Shown here piece by piece: positions 21,425 through 28,714 of a stretch of DNA of 36,622 nucleotides. The stretch spans positions 1 to 36,622 of IMG/VR virus record IMGVR_UViG_3300010391_000161; one strand, 5' to 3'. The translations under genes and the position numbers were made by a program. Position 1 is the stretch's first letter; each line of letters opens with the position of its first letter. The stretch is from a virus. The notes beneath the pieces were generated by a model, which did no database searches, had not been told where the DNA came from, and saw only the letters and a program-made list of their open reading frames with translations.

Positions 21425-22252
21425 ATGGCAGAGAAGTCTATCAACGCACTGACCAATCTCGAAACGCTCGGCGTGAGCCTGGTGCGACGAGGCGCGAACA
21501 AGAGAAAGTTTGCGATCACAAAGTCGGAGGGTCCTATCATGGACGAAAAGGCTATCGAGCTGTTGACGACCGTGCTCAAGGAAGCCAGTTACGACGGCGA
21601 AGAGAAGGTGCTCGAGCAGCTCAAGAAGGCGCAGCTCGACGAGAAGGCGATGAATGCTGTCAACGGCGCCATTCGCATCCTCTCAGCGTTCAGCGACAAC
21701 CCGGAGATCAAGAAGCTGCTCGCGGGCCTCAAGGCGGCGGTCGGCGGAGAGGGCTATCCCATGCCGAAGGCAGCCAAGAAGGCGGACGACAAGAAGCCCA
21801 CGGGCTACCCGATGCCGATGCAGAAGGCGCTCGAAGGCATGCCCGACGAGCAGCGCGCAGCATTTGAGCCCGTCATGAAGGCTCTGTGGGAGGCATCGGA
21901 GGCTGCGGCCACCGAGCGCATCCAGAAGGCCGAGGAGCGTGCCGTCAAGACCGAGGCGATCCTCAAGTCCGAGCGCGACGAGCGGCTCAGCAAGGAATTC
22001 GTCGCCAAGGCGGCCACCGAGTACAGCAACGTGCCCGGCAAGTCCGAGGAACTCGGCGCCATCTTGAAGTCGCTGCACGATGCCTCTCCCGAGCTCTGCT
22101 CGAAGATCGAGGGCGTGCTCAAGTCGGCGCAGGCAATCCTCAAGGAAGGCTCGATCCTCGTCGAGAAGGGACGCGCGGGTGAAGGTAACGCCAGCGACGA
22201 TCCGTGGTCCAACATCGAGAAGGCCGCGGAAGCGGCCAGCGTCGCGCAGTAA
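21425..22252 (+). CDS. scaffold-like head protein
   Basis: 275 aa, rich in Lys, Glu and Ala and largely helical, as expected of a scaffold. The start (GVSLVRRGANKRKFAIT) resembles the segment often found at the C-terminus of phage head proteases, suggesting it was split from the protease gene. The middle has a Pro/Lys-rich linker (GYPMPKAAKKADDKKPTGY) before a long coiled-coil-like region. AGGAG precedes the ATG. Lying between protease and capsid, it is probably cleaved and removed during head maturation. Confidence 0.65.
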   Translation: MAEKSINALTNLETLGVSLVRRGANKRKFAITKSEGPIMDEKAIELLTTVLKEASYDGEEKVLEQLKKAQLDEKAMNAVNGAIRILSAFSDNPEIKKLLAGLKAAVGGEGYPMPKAAKKADDKKPTGYPMPMQKALEGMPDEQRAAFEPVMKALWEASEAAATERIQKAEERAVKTEAILKSERDERLSKEFVAKAATEYSNVPGKSEELGAILKSLHDASPELCSKIEGVLKSAQAILKEGSILVEKGRAGEGNASDDPWSNIEKAAEAASVAQ

Positions 22253-22276
22253 GCGCGAGCGCAACAGGAGAAAGCC

Positions 22277-22648
22277 ATGGCTTACGAAGTCCCTCTCCAC
22301 AAGCCGCCGGTCGGTCTCGCAGCTGCGGATCTTTCGGCTCATCAATTCAAGTTCGTGAAGGTCACGGCAACCAACGCGGTCAACATCTGCACCGCAGGCA
22401 CCGACTTCGCGATCGGCGTGTTGCAGAACAAGCCGCTCAGCGGGGTCGCCGCTGAGGTCGAGACGCAGGGGACGACGAAGGTCGTCGCCGGCGCCGCGGT
22501 CGCTGCGGGCATGGGTGTGATGCCGGACGCCTCCGGGCGCGCTGTCACCGCCACCGCGACCAACAAGGTCCAAGGCATCTCGCTCGAGGCGGCAGCCGGC
22601 GCAGGTGAGATCATCACCGTTCTGCTGCGCGGTGGGGGCACGCTGTAA
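22277..22648 (+). CDS. head decoration/cement-like protein (DUF2190-like)
   Basis: 123 aa, small and beta-rich with a Gly/Ala/Val composition and no Trp. It has the look of DUF2190 capsid-decoration proteins: a GVLQNKP segment, then a Val/Ala/Gly stretch and a C-terminal TVLLRGG strand. The ATG is preceded by AGGAGA. It sits immediately before the major capsid gene, the usual place for a stabilising outer protein. Confidence 0.7.
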   Translation: MAYEVPLHKPPVGLAAADLSAHQFKFVKVTATNAVNICTAGTDFAIGVLQNKPLSGVAAEVETQGTTKVVAGAAVAAGMGVMPDASGRAVTATATNKVQGISLEAAAGAGEIITVLLRGGGTL

Positions 22649-22675
22649 AGCGTGACCCAAGAAAGGAGAACGAAC

Positions 22676-23848
22676 ATGAGTCTCGAATTGGTCAAGAAGT
22701 CCTACGCGCCGTGGGTTCGGGGAGCACCTGGAGCTTTCCGGGCGATCCAGAAGGCCGAGAAGGTGTCGGAGTTCATGCGCACCGAGAAGGGCGCCGAGAT
22801 GTACGCTCAGTACCTCTTGGCTCACCCCGAGCAGGTGCACGCGCACGCCGGACCGATCATGAAGTCGCTGATCATGAAGGGCCAGCCCACACCGGGCGAC
22901 GGCCATGTGAACCAGCCTCTTTCGATGATCTCGATCGCGTTCCTGCAAGACCTCAACGAGTTCATTTCGGACAAGGTGTTCCCGAACATCCCGGTCCAGA
23001 AGAGCTCGGACAGGTACTACTTCTACCCGAAGGGCAACTGGTTCCGGTCGCAAGCCAAGGAGCGTGCGCCGGCTACCGAGTCTGCGGGCAGCGGGTACGA
23101 TCTGGACTCGACCCCGACGTACAACGCCGCGGTCAAGGCCGTGCACAAGGATATCGACGACCAGCTCCGTGCGAACGCGGACCCGATGATCGACCTCGAT
23201 CGCGACGGGACCGAGTTCGTCACCCGGCAGCTCGCGCTCAAGCGCGAGAAGGATTGGGCGGCCCGCTTCTTCACGACTAGCGTGTGGACCGGTTCGACCA
23301 CGGGCGGCGACATCACGCCTGGCACCCTCTGGTCGGCGCCGGGCTCGACGCCGATCGAGGACATCCGGGCGCAGAAGTCGAGCATCAAGACCAAGACGGG
23401 CTACAAGCCCAACACGCTCGTTCTCGGAAACAGGGCGTGGGACGTGCTCCAGGATCACCCTGAGTTCACGGACCGCATCAAGTACACCGAGCGAGGCATC
23501 GTGGGCCTGGACCTCATCGCGGCGGTGCTCGAGCTCGACCAGGTGCTCGTCGCCACAGCGGTCGAGAACACCGCGGCCGAGGGTGCGGCTGATAGCATGG
23601 CCTTCGTGATGGACTCGAAGGACGCGCTGCTCTGCTACAGCAATCCGCGTCCGAGCTTGATGAGCCCCTCGGCAGGGTACATCTTCTCGTGGGCGGGCTA
23701 CCTCGGCGCTGGTCCTGCGGGCCAGCGTATGAGCCGCTTCCGCATGCAGCCTCTGCGTGCGGACCGCGTCGAGGGCGAGATCGCCTACGACATGAAGGTT
23801 GTGGCCCCCGAGCTCGGCGCGTTCTTCAACAACGCCGTCGCTCCGTAA
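22676..23848 (+). CDS. major capsid protein
   Basis: 390 aa. The N-terminal 70 residues are helical and could be a delta-domain removed by the protease. The rest (LNEFISDKVFPNIPVQKSSDRYYFY, DWAARFFTTSVW, LVLGNRAWDVLQDHPEF, RMQPLRADRVEGEIAYDMKVV) fits a HK97-fold capsid protein. AAAGGAGAA lies before the ATG at 22676, a strong ribosome site that suits a highly made protein. It is followed by a 12-bp hairpin. Confidence 0.85.
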   Translation: MSLELVKKSYAPWVRGAPGAFRAIQKAEKVSEFMRTEKGAEMYAQYLLAHPEQVHAHAGPIMKSLIMKGQPTPGDGHVNQPLSMISIAFLQDLNEFISDKVFPNIPVQKSSDRYYFYPKGNWFRSQAKERAPATESAGSGYDLDSTPTYNAAVKAVHKDIDDQLRANADPMIDLDRDGTEFVTRQLALKREKDWAARFFTTSVWTGSTTGGDITPGTLWSAPGSTPIEDIRAQKSSIKTKTGYKPNTLVLGNRAWDVLQDHPEFTDRIKYTERGIVGLDLIAAVLELDQVLVATAVENTAAEGAADSMAFVMDSKDALLCYSNPRPSLMSPSAGYIFSWAGYLGAGPAGQRMSRFRMQPLRADRVEGEIAYDMKVVAPELGAFFNNAVAP

Positions 23849-23865
23849 GCAGTTGCGTTGCTGGG

Positions 23866-23892
23866 GCATGGCGAGTTAAAAACTCGTCATGC
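23866..23892 (+). promoter_or_regulatory. 12-bp stem hairpin covering the next start codon
   Basis: Bases 23866-23877 pair with 23881-23892 along all 12 positions in RNA (one G-U pair), with an AAA loop. It begins 17 bases after the capsid stop. The ATG of the next gene (23889-23891) lies inside the 3' arm. There is no following U-run, so it is more likely an RNA-stability or translation-control element than a classical terminator. Confidence 0.7.
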
Positions 23893-24236
23893 CCTACATC
23901 GCGCTCAAGACCTTTGATGGGCCAGGCGGAGTGAAGCGCCGCCCCGGCGACATCGTCCCCGAAGCCTCGACCTGGAAGAACCCAAAGCCGTGGGAAAACT
24001 CCGGCCACGTGAAGTTCGTCTCCGATGCGGAGATCAAGGGCGGTCGCTGGATGCACTACGAGTCGTTCGCGGGTGCCGGCGCCATCCGAGCCCCAGTGCT
24101 CGAGCCGAGGCTGGCCAAAATGCCCGAGCCGCCCGAGCCAGAGCTCGACGTCGGGCACGAAGAGCCCGAGCACATGGAGCCGGAGTCGACGCCGAGCGCA
24201 AAACGCGGTAGCAAAAAGGGGAAGCACCGCGGCTGA
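23889..24236 (+). CDS. hypothetical head/neck protein
   Basis: 115 aa, not recognised. The first 65 residues look folded (YIALKTFDGPGGVKRRPGDI, FVSDAEIKGGRWMHYESF). The rest is a low-complexity Pro/Glu/Lys tail (PEPPEPELDVGHEEPEHMEP) that is probably disordered. No separate ribosome site is visible because the start lies in a hairpin. The position after the capsid gene suggests a head-tail joining or minor head role. Confidence 0.55.
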   Translation: MPYIALKTFDGPGGVKRRPGDIVPEASTWKNPKPWENSGHVKFVSDAEIKGGRWMHYESFAGAGAIRAPVLEPRLAKMPEPPEPELDVGHEEPEHMEPESTPSAKRGSKKGKHRG

Positions 24237-24261
24237 GCGAGGCTAGAAGGAGCGCGAGCAG

Positions 24262-24705
24262 ATGTCTTGGACCTACGTGCTCCCTATCACCGCGCCGAAA
24301 GACGAGGTTCGCTTCTACTCGGGCGATACCGATCCTTCGCGACCGCTGGTGCAGGACGAGGAGATCGCCTACGTCCTGTCCAAGCAGCCTGACGTTCGCC
24401 TCGCGGCGGCCATTGTTTGCGACGGCATCGTCGGCAAGCTGAGCCAGAACGTCGACGCGCGCGTCGGCGATGTGTCCGAGAGCTCGAGCCAGGCGGCCGA
24501 GGCGTTCCGCAAGCGCGCGGCAGATCTGCGCAAGGAAGCGACCAAGTTCGCGCTGCCGATCGTCGGCGGCGTGTTCAAGACGCAGAAGGAGACGCTGGAT
24601 CAAGATGCCGATCTCGTGCAGCCCTCGTTCCGCATCGGCCAGGACGACCATCCTGGCATTCCAAGCGAACGCGAGGACCGCCTCGACAAGCCCTGGGGGT
24701 CGTGA
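24262..24705 (+). CDS. head-tail connector-like protein
   Basis: 147 aa. The pattern VRFYSGDTDPSRPLVQDEEI, then LAAAIVCDGIVGKLSQ and a long helix (SQAAEAFRKRAADLRKEA) fits the helical connector proteins that sit under the portal in many tailed phages. AAGGAG precedes the ATG. It is the first of four short connector and tail-completion genes between capsid and sheath. Confidence 0.65.
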   Translation: MSWTYVLPITAPKDEVRFYSGDTDPSRPLVQDEEIAYVLSKQPDVRLAAAIVCDGIVGKLSQNVDARVGDVSESSSQAAEAFRKRAADLRKEATKFALPIVGGVFKTQKETLDQDADLVQPSFRIGQDDHPGIPSEREDRLDKPWGS

Positions 24706-24707
24706 CG

Positions 24708-25178
24708 ATGGCCCGCGACGTGCGCGTCGTCGATCGCGGCTGGCGCAAGCTCGTCGACAACATGAAGCGCACCCCACAGGTGAAAGTGCGGGTCGGGATC
24801 CAAGGCCCGGAGGCCGAGACCGACCGCGGTGGCATCACCAACGCCGGGCTTGCCTCGGTTCACGAATTCGGCTCGCCGGCGCGCGGCATACCCGAGCGAT
24901 CTTTCATGCGCTCGACGTTCGACGAGAAGCAGAAGGGCTATCAGAAAGAGCTCGACCGCATCGCCGGCGCGTCGCTCGACGGCGCCGAGCTCGAAGGCGA
25001 GATGCTTCTGCTCGGCGAGCAGTATCGCTCGGACGTGATCGACAAGATCCGCTCGGGCATCCCGCCAGCTCTCTCGGAGATCACCATCGCGCGCAAGGGC
25101 GGAGAAGCCACGCCGCTCATCGACACCGGGCAGCTTCTCAGCTCGATCAGCGTGGTCGTCGACAAGGGTAAGCGCTAG
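24708..25178 (+). CDS. HK97 gp10/virion-morphogenesis-like neck protein
   Basis: 156 aa. The run VKVRVGIQG, LASVHEFGSPARGIPERSF and ATPLIDTGQLLSSI is typical of HK97 gp10 / Mu gpG-type head-tail joining or tail-completion proteins. The start ATG at 24708 is three bases after the upstream stop; the longer open frame to 24417 is shadow sequence. Probably part of the neck. Confidence 0.75.
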   Translation: MARDVRVVDRGWRKLVDNMKRTPQVKVRVGIQGPEAETDRGGITNAGLASVHEFGSPARGIPERSFMRSTFDEKQKGYQKELDRIAGASLDGAELEGEMLLLGEQYRSDVIDKIRSGIPPALSEITIARKGGEATPLIDTGQLLSSISVVVDKGKR

Positions 25179-25550
25179 ATGCGCACGCTCGACGCCAGGC
25201 GGATCCTGCCGCGCTTCGCCGTGCAGCCGCTCACCGTGCGGCGCAAGGCGGCCGGCACGTTCGTCAAGGGCCGCTATGTGCCGTCGGCCACCGAGTCGGT
25301 GCTGACGATCGCGAACTGCTCGCTCCAGCCAATGGACGCCGAAGAGCTCGAGCTGCTCCCCGAGGGCTTTCGCACCAAACAGGTCGTGAAGATCTACTCG
25401 CCCGAGGAGCTTCGCACCGGCGACGCCGAGGCGGGCCACGAGGCAGATCGCGTGGAGTACAAGGGCGAGACGTTCGAGGTGCACTCGGTCGAAGACTGGG
25501 ACGATCACGGTCGCTTCTGGAAAGTGATTTGTGTAAAACAAGGTCAGTGA
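25179..25550 (+). CDS. hypothetical neck/head-completion protein
   Basis: 123 aa, starting directly after the previous stop. A small beta-rich protein (VLTIANCSLQPM, VVKIYSPEELRT, DRVEYKGETFEVHSVEDW) whose last part resembles the stopper/head-completion fold seen in many myoviruses. The gene order supports this; family identity is not certain. Confidence 0.6.
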   Translation: MRTLDARRILPRFAVQPLTVRRKAAGTFVKGRYVPSATESVLTIANCSLQPMDAEELELLPEGFRTKQVVKIYSPEELRTGDAEAGHEADRVEYKGETFEVHSVEDWDDHGRFWKVICVKQGQ

Positions 25551-25551
25551 C

Positions 25552-26157
25552 ATGCCAGCTCCTTCGCCGATAGCCTGGGACGACGTCGAGGACGCGATCT
25601 ACGACTGGTTCGTAGCAGCGACCGGGCTCGCGACCATCTGGTCGGAGCAGGATGCGCCGCAGCCGCCGTATCCTTACGCCTCGCTCAACATCACGAGCGG
25701 CCCAACGAAGGTCGCGGGGCTTGACGAGACGCGCACCACCTACGATGTCGGGCAGCTGCTCGGCCAAGAGATCGGCATCGAGACCGCTGGCTTGCGTGAG
25801 ATCACTCTCTCGTGCCAGATCCACGCGCGGCAGCTCGACGCCACGCCCGCCAACCATCCCCGCAATCTCATGTCCAGAGCGCAGTCGAGCCTCGGCATGG
25901 AATCCTTCCTATCGGGCTTGCGGGTTGCCGGCCTGTCCGTGATAGAAGAAGGCCCAGTGCAGAACGTCAGTGAGGTCGTAGAGGACACGTGGATAACTCG
26001 AGCCATGATGGATGTGAGATTCGGCCTCGCCGCGAGCGTCGAGGAGCGCGTCGGTTACATCAAGGACACCGAGGTCAAGCCCATCCTCAAGAAGCCGGAC
26101 GGCACGACCATGGTCGACGACGATCTGCTCGAGAAGTTCACGGTGGTCGGACCGTGA
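25552..26157 (+). CDS. tail terminator/neck protein
   Basis: 201 aa. It begins WDDVEDAIYDWFVAATGL and continues with PYPYASLNITSG, resembling the phage neck terminator family (LIC_12616-like). Such proteins end the tail tube and join it to the head. It lies immediately before the tail sheath gene, as expected. The start ATG follows the preceding stop by one base. Confidence 0.7.
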   Translation: MPAPSPIAWDDVEDAIYDWFVAATGLATIWSEQDAPQPPYPYASLNITSGPTKVAGLDETRTTYDVGQLLGQEIGIETAGLREITLSCQIHARQLDATPANHPRNLMSRAQSSLGMESFLSGLRVAGLSVIEEGPVQNVSEVVEDTWITRAMMDVRFGLAASVEERVGYIKDTEVKPILKKPDGTTMVDDDLLEKFTVVGP

Positions 26158-26172
26158 TCGGAGACTAGCGCC

Positions 26173-27663
26173 ATGGCACTCAAAGACATCGTCAACGTCA
26201 CGATCACCAAGGAGACCGCTTCGGTCGCGCGCGCCGGATTCGGCACGCCGTGCATCCTGGCGTTCTTCTCAGCAACGCATTTCACAGAGCGTGCCCGCAG
26301 CTACGACGACCTCGACGGTCTCGTGGCGGACGGCTTCGGTCCCGAGCACTTCGTGCACAAGGCGGCGACGGCCATCTTCTCGCAGAACCCGAAGGTCTCC
26401 GAGCTCATCGTCGGCCGCCGCACGCTGGCGCCCGACCGCAAGGTGCGCCTGACGCCCGTCGCTTCGCCTCCCGCGAACGTCCTGTACCGGATCAAGGTCA
26501 ACGACGCGAATGCCGAGTTCACGACTGACGCGACGCCGACCGTCGCCGAGATCACCGCTGGCCTCGCCTCCGCCATCAACGCGCTCACGCCGGCAGCGTG
26601 GGTCCTGTCCACTCCCTACGTTGTCGGCGACCGCCGCACGAACGGCGGCAACATCTACCAAGCCACGCAGGCCGGCACATCAGCCGCGTCCGGCGGCCCC
26701 TCCGGCACGCGCAACGATATCACCGACGGCACCGTGAAGTGGAAGTACGTCGGCCCCGTGGTCGCCGCGACCGATATCGGCCCTGGCACCAGCATCCTGC
26801 TCGACCAAGGCACAGCCGGCGCGCCGTTCGTCTGCGAGGTCGAGAAGCGGCAGCTCCTCATCCAGAAGGATGAAACGCTCGATCCCGGCATCGCGACCGA
26901 TCTCTCGAACGTGCGCACCGATCTGTCGGGCAGCGACGCCTGGTACGCGCTCGTCACCGACGCGCACAGCGAAGCCGAGATCAACGCTCTCGCGTCGCCG
27001 ATCGAGACGCTGCGCAAGATCTTCCTCGCGTCGTGCGCCGACGACGAAGTTCTCACGACCTCAACGACCGACGTGGGCAGCGACATCAAAGCTGCGTCCT
27101 ACGCGCGCACGGCACTCATGTATCACGAGAAGACGGCAACCTTCCCCGAGGGCGCCTTGGGCGGCAAGCTGCTCCCGAAAGATCCTGGCTCGGAGACCTG
27201 GAAGTTCAAGACGCTCGCAGCCGTCACGCCTTCCAAGCTGACGTCGACCGAAGAGGGCAACGTCGTCGGGAAGAACGTCAACAACTACCAGACGGTCGCC
27301 GGCGTCAACATGACCGCCGAGGGTGTCACCGCTTCGGGCGAGTTCGTCGATATCACGCGCTTCATCGACGCCCTCACCGCCGATATCGAGGAGCACGTCT
27401 TCGCTCGCCTGGCAGCGCTCGACAAGATCCCATTCACCGATTCCGGCATCGCCATCATCGAAAACGAGATCCGCGGCTCGCTCCTGCGCGGCATCCGTGT
27501 GGGCGGCCTGACGGCTGATCCCGCTCCAACGGTCACGGTGCCGCTCGCGAAGGACGTCGACCCGCTCGACAAAAACGCCCGCATCCTGCGCAACGTGCTG
27601 TTCACGGCTGTGCTTGCGGGCGCCATTCACAAGCTCGAGATCAACGGCCGCCTGACGGTCTGA
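26173..27663 (+). CDS. tail sheath protein (DUF3383-like)
   Basis: 496 aa, the contractile outer layer of the tail. The N-terminus (DIVNVTITKETASVARAGFG, then FVHKAATAIFSQNPKVSELI) and C-terminus (SLLRGIRVGGL, RNVLFTAVLAGAIHKLEI) match DUF3383-type sheaths. Residues 143-194 hold an inserted module (STPYVVGDRRTNGGNIYQAT, then a GPSGT turn and DGTVKW) that also appears in the baseplate J-like and DUF2612-like proteins downstream and probably forms an exposed knob. Its start follows the upstream stop by 15 bases. Confidence 0.9.
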   Translation: MALKDIVNVTITKETASVARAGFGTPCILAFFSATHFTERARSYDDLDGLVADGFGPEHFVHKAATAIFSQNPKVSELIVGRRTLAPDRKVRLTPVASPPANVLYRIKVNDANAEFTTDATPTVAEITAGLASAINALTPAAWVLSTPYVVGDRRTNGGNIYQATQAGTSAASGGPSGTRNDITDGTVKWKYVGPVVAATDIGPGTSILLDQGTAGAPFVCEVEKRQLLIQKDETLDPGIATDLSNVRTDLSGSDAWYALVTDAHSEAEINALASPIETLRKIFLASCADDEVLTTSTTDVGSDIKAASYARTALMYHEKTATFPEGALGGKLLPKDPGSETWKFKTLAAVTPSKLTSTEEGNVVGKNVNNYQTVAGVNMTAEGVTASGEFVDITRFIDALTADIEEHVFARLAALDKIPFTDSGIAIIENEIRGSLLRGIRVGGLTADPAPTVTVPLAKDVDPLDKNARILRNVLFTAVLAGAIHKLEINGRLTV

Positions 27664-27675
27664 TAGGAGGACGCG

Positions 27676-28103
27676 ATGGCTCTCAAGACCTACGACCCGG
27701 CACAGGTGACCATCATCTTCGCCGGCATCCCGATTTCGGGCTTCGCCGAGGGCACCTTCGTCTCGGTCGAGCGCAACGAGGACTCGTGGGCGCTCCAGGT
27801 CGGCGCCGACGGCGAGGCGACGCGCGCCAAAAGCAACAACAAGTCGGGCCGCGTGACGCTCACGCTCATCCAGTCGTCGTTCTCGAACGACGCTCTCTCG
27901 GCGGTGATGGCCGTCGACGAGAACACGCCGGCGGCGATGGCATCGGCCCGCTGCTCGTCAAAGACCTCTCCGGCCGCACGCTCGTAGCCGCTGAGACGGC
28001 CTGGCTCACGCGCCCCGCGACGGTAGAGTTCGGCCGCGAGGCCAGCGAGCGCGAGTGGGTCATCGAGACCGATCAGCTCCTCATCTTCGCGGGCGGCAAC
28101 TAG
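27676..28103 (+). pseudogene. tail tube protein (DUF3277/Mu gpM-like) with a frameshift near 27936
   Basis: The first 87 codons (TYDPAQVTIIFAGIPISGFA, then TFVSVERNEDSW and ATRAKSNNKSGRVTLTL) and the last 55 codons (PLLVKDLSGRTLVAAETAW, FGREASEREWV, ending FAGGN) together make a normal DUF3277 tail tube of about 142 aa. They are in different frames: the second begins by moving back one base around 27936, in a GGCGGCGAT context. The unshifted frame stops at 27987 (103 aa). I see no slippery heptamer, so a missing G (assembly error or mutation) is more likely than programmed frameshifting. The protein is essential for a contractile tail, so a true break would matter. Confidence 0.8.
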
Positions 28104-28106
28104 CGC

Positions 28107-28550
28107 ATGTCTCAGGCCGACGGATCCAAGAAGCGGATCGAGGGCGTCGAGTACACGGTCTATCACCTTGATCCGACGGTTTCGTACCGCCTCTCGCGCC
28201 GGCTTGGCGCCGTGCTCGGCCCCACTCTCGCGGCGGCGGTCGGCACGGGTGGGTCTGCGAAAATGCTGGACGCCGACGTCGGCAGCCTGGCCCGAGAATT
28301 CTTCGATCGGCTCGACGAAAAGCTGCTCGACGACCTCGTCGAGAACTTCAAGGACGTCACGCTCGTTGACGGCAAGAAGTTGCGCGACGTCTTCGCAATC
28401 CACTTCCGCGGCAAGATCGACCAGATGTTCGAGTGGCTCGCTTTCAGCCTGTCGGTCGAGTACGAGGGGCTCCTAAAAAAAGTCCGAAGCGGTATCGGCC
28501 GCGCCGCTCTACTCCGACAGACACCCGAATCAGGATCCCCGAGCACCTAG
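28107..28550 (+). CDS. tail assembly chaperone, short form (gpG-like)
   Basis: 147 aa in the zero frame, with a helical body (SYRLSRRLGAVLGPTL, EFFDRLDEKLLDDLVENF, MFEWLAFSLSVEYEGLL). Placed between tube and tape measure, this is the tail assembly chaperone position. Near its 3' end an A AAA AAA heptamer allows a -1 shift to a second frame, giving the longer form. The last 20 or so codons of the short form are Arg/Ser-rich and look like overlap filler. Confidence 0.8.
   Translation: MSQADGSKKRIEGVEYTVYHLDPTVSYRLSRRLGAVLGPTLAAAVGTGGSAKMLDADVGSLAREFFDRLDEKLLDDLVENFKDVTLVDGKKLRDVFAIHFRGKIDQMFEWLAFSLSVEYEGLLKKVRSGIGRAALLRQTPESGSPST
28475..28481 (+). promoter_or_regulatory. -1 ribosomal frameshift site, A AAA AAA (G)
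   Basis: Seven A's in the phase x-xxy-yyz relative to the 28107 frame (CTA AAA AAA GTC), a classical -1 slippery heptamer. After the shift the ribosome reads AGT CCG AAG from 28481. It occurs exactly where the chaperone gene's second frame opens. Confidence 0.88.
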
Positions 28551-28714
28551 CCGTCGACTGGCTTTTCTGGCGCCTCGTGATGCGACAGATTGCGGGCTGG
28601 GAGGAGATCCGGCGATACTGGGATCTGGGCGAGGTACTCGATGCAAACGAGGCCCTCGACATCCAGGACGACGCCGATTGGCTCGCGTCCAAGCCGAAGG
28701 GTAGCAAACGATGA
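28481..28714 (+). CDS. tail assembly chaperone frameshift extension (gpGT-like)
   Basis: 77 codons in the -1 frame, fused to the first 125 codons of the chaperone to give about 202 aa. It contains LAVDWLFWRLVMRQIAGWEE and ALDIQDDADWLASKPKG, a folded-looking domain corresponding to the T part of GT fusions that binds the tape measure protein. It has no good start of its own. Its TGA overlaps the ATG of the tape measure gene. Confidence 0.82.
   Translation, partial: SPKRYRPRRSTPTDTRIRIPEHLAVDWLFWRLVMRQIAGWEEIRRYWDLGEVLDANEALDIQDDADWLASKPKGSKR

Noticed and set aside
21683-23869. 728-codon open frame on the minus strand opposite the scaffold and capsid genes
   Set aside because: No recognisable domain, Arg/Asp/His/Leu-rich shadow composition, and it faces well-supported capsid genes. 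It shows that long antisense frames occur by chance here, so length alone is not evidence.
23866-23892. Rho-independent terminator after the capsid gene
   Set aside because: The stem is strong but lacks a U-run, and the next gene starts inside it, so a terminator call is not supported.
27925-27945. Programmed frameshift in the tail tube gene
   Set aside because: No slippery heptamer or clear stimulatory stem. A single-base loss in GGCGGC is simpler.
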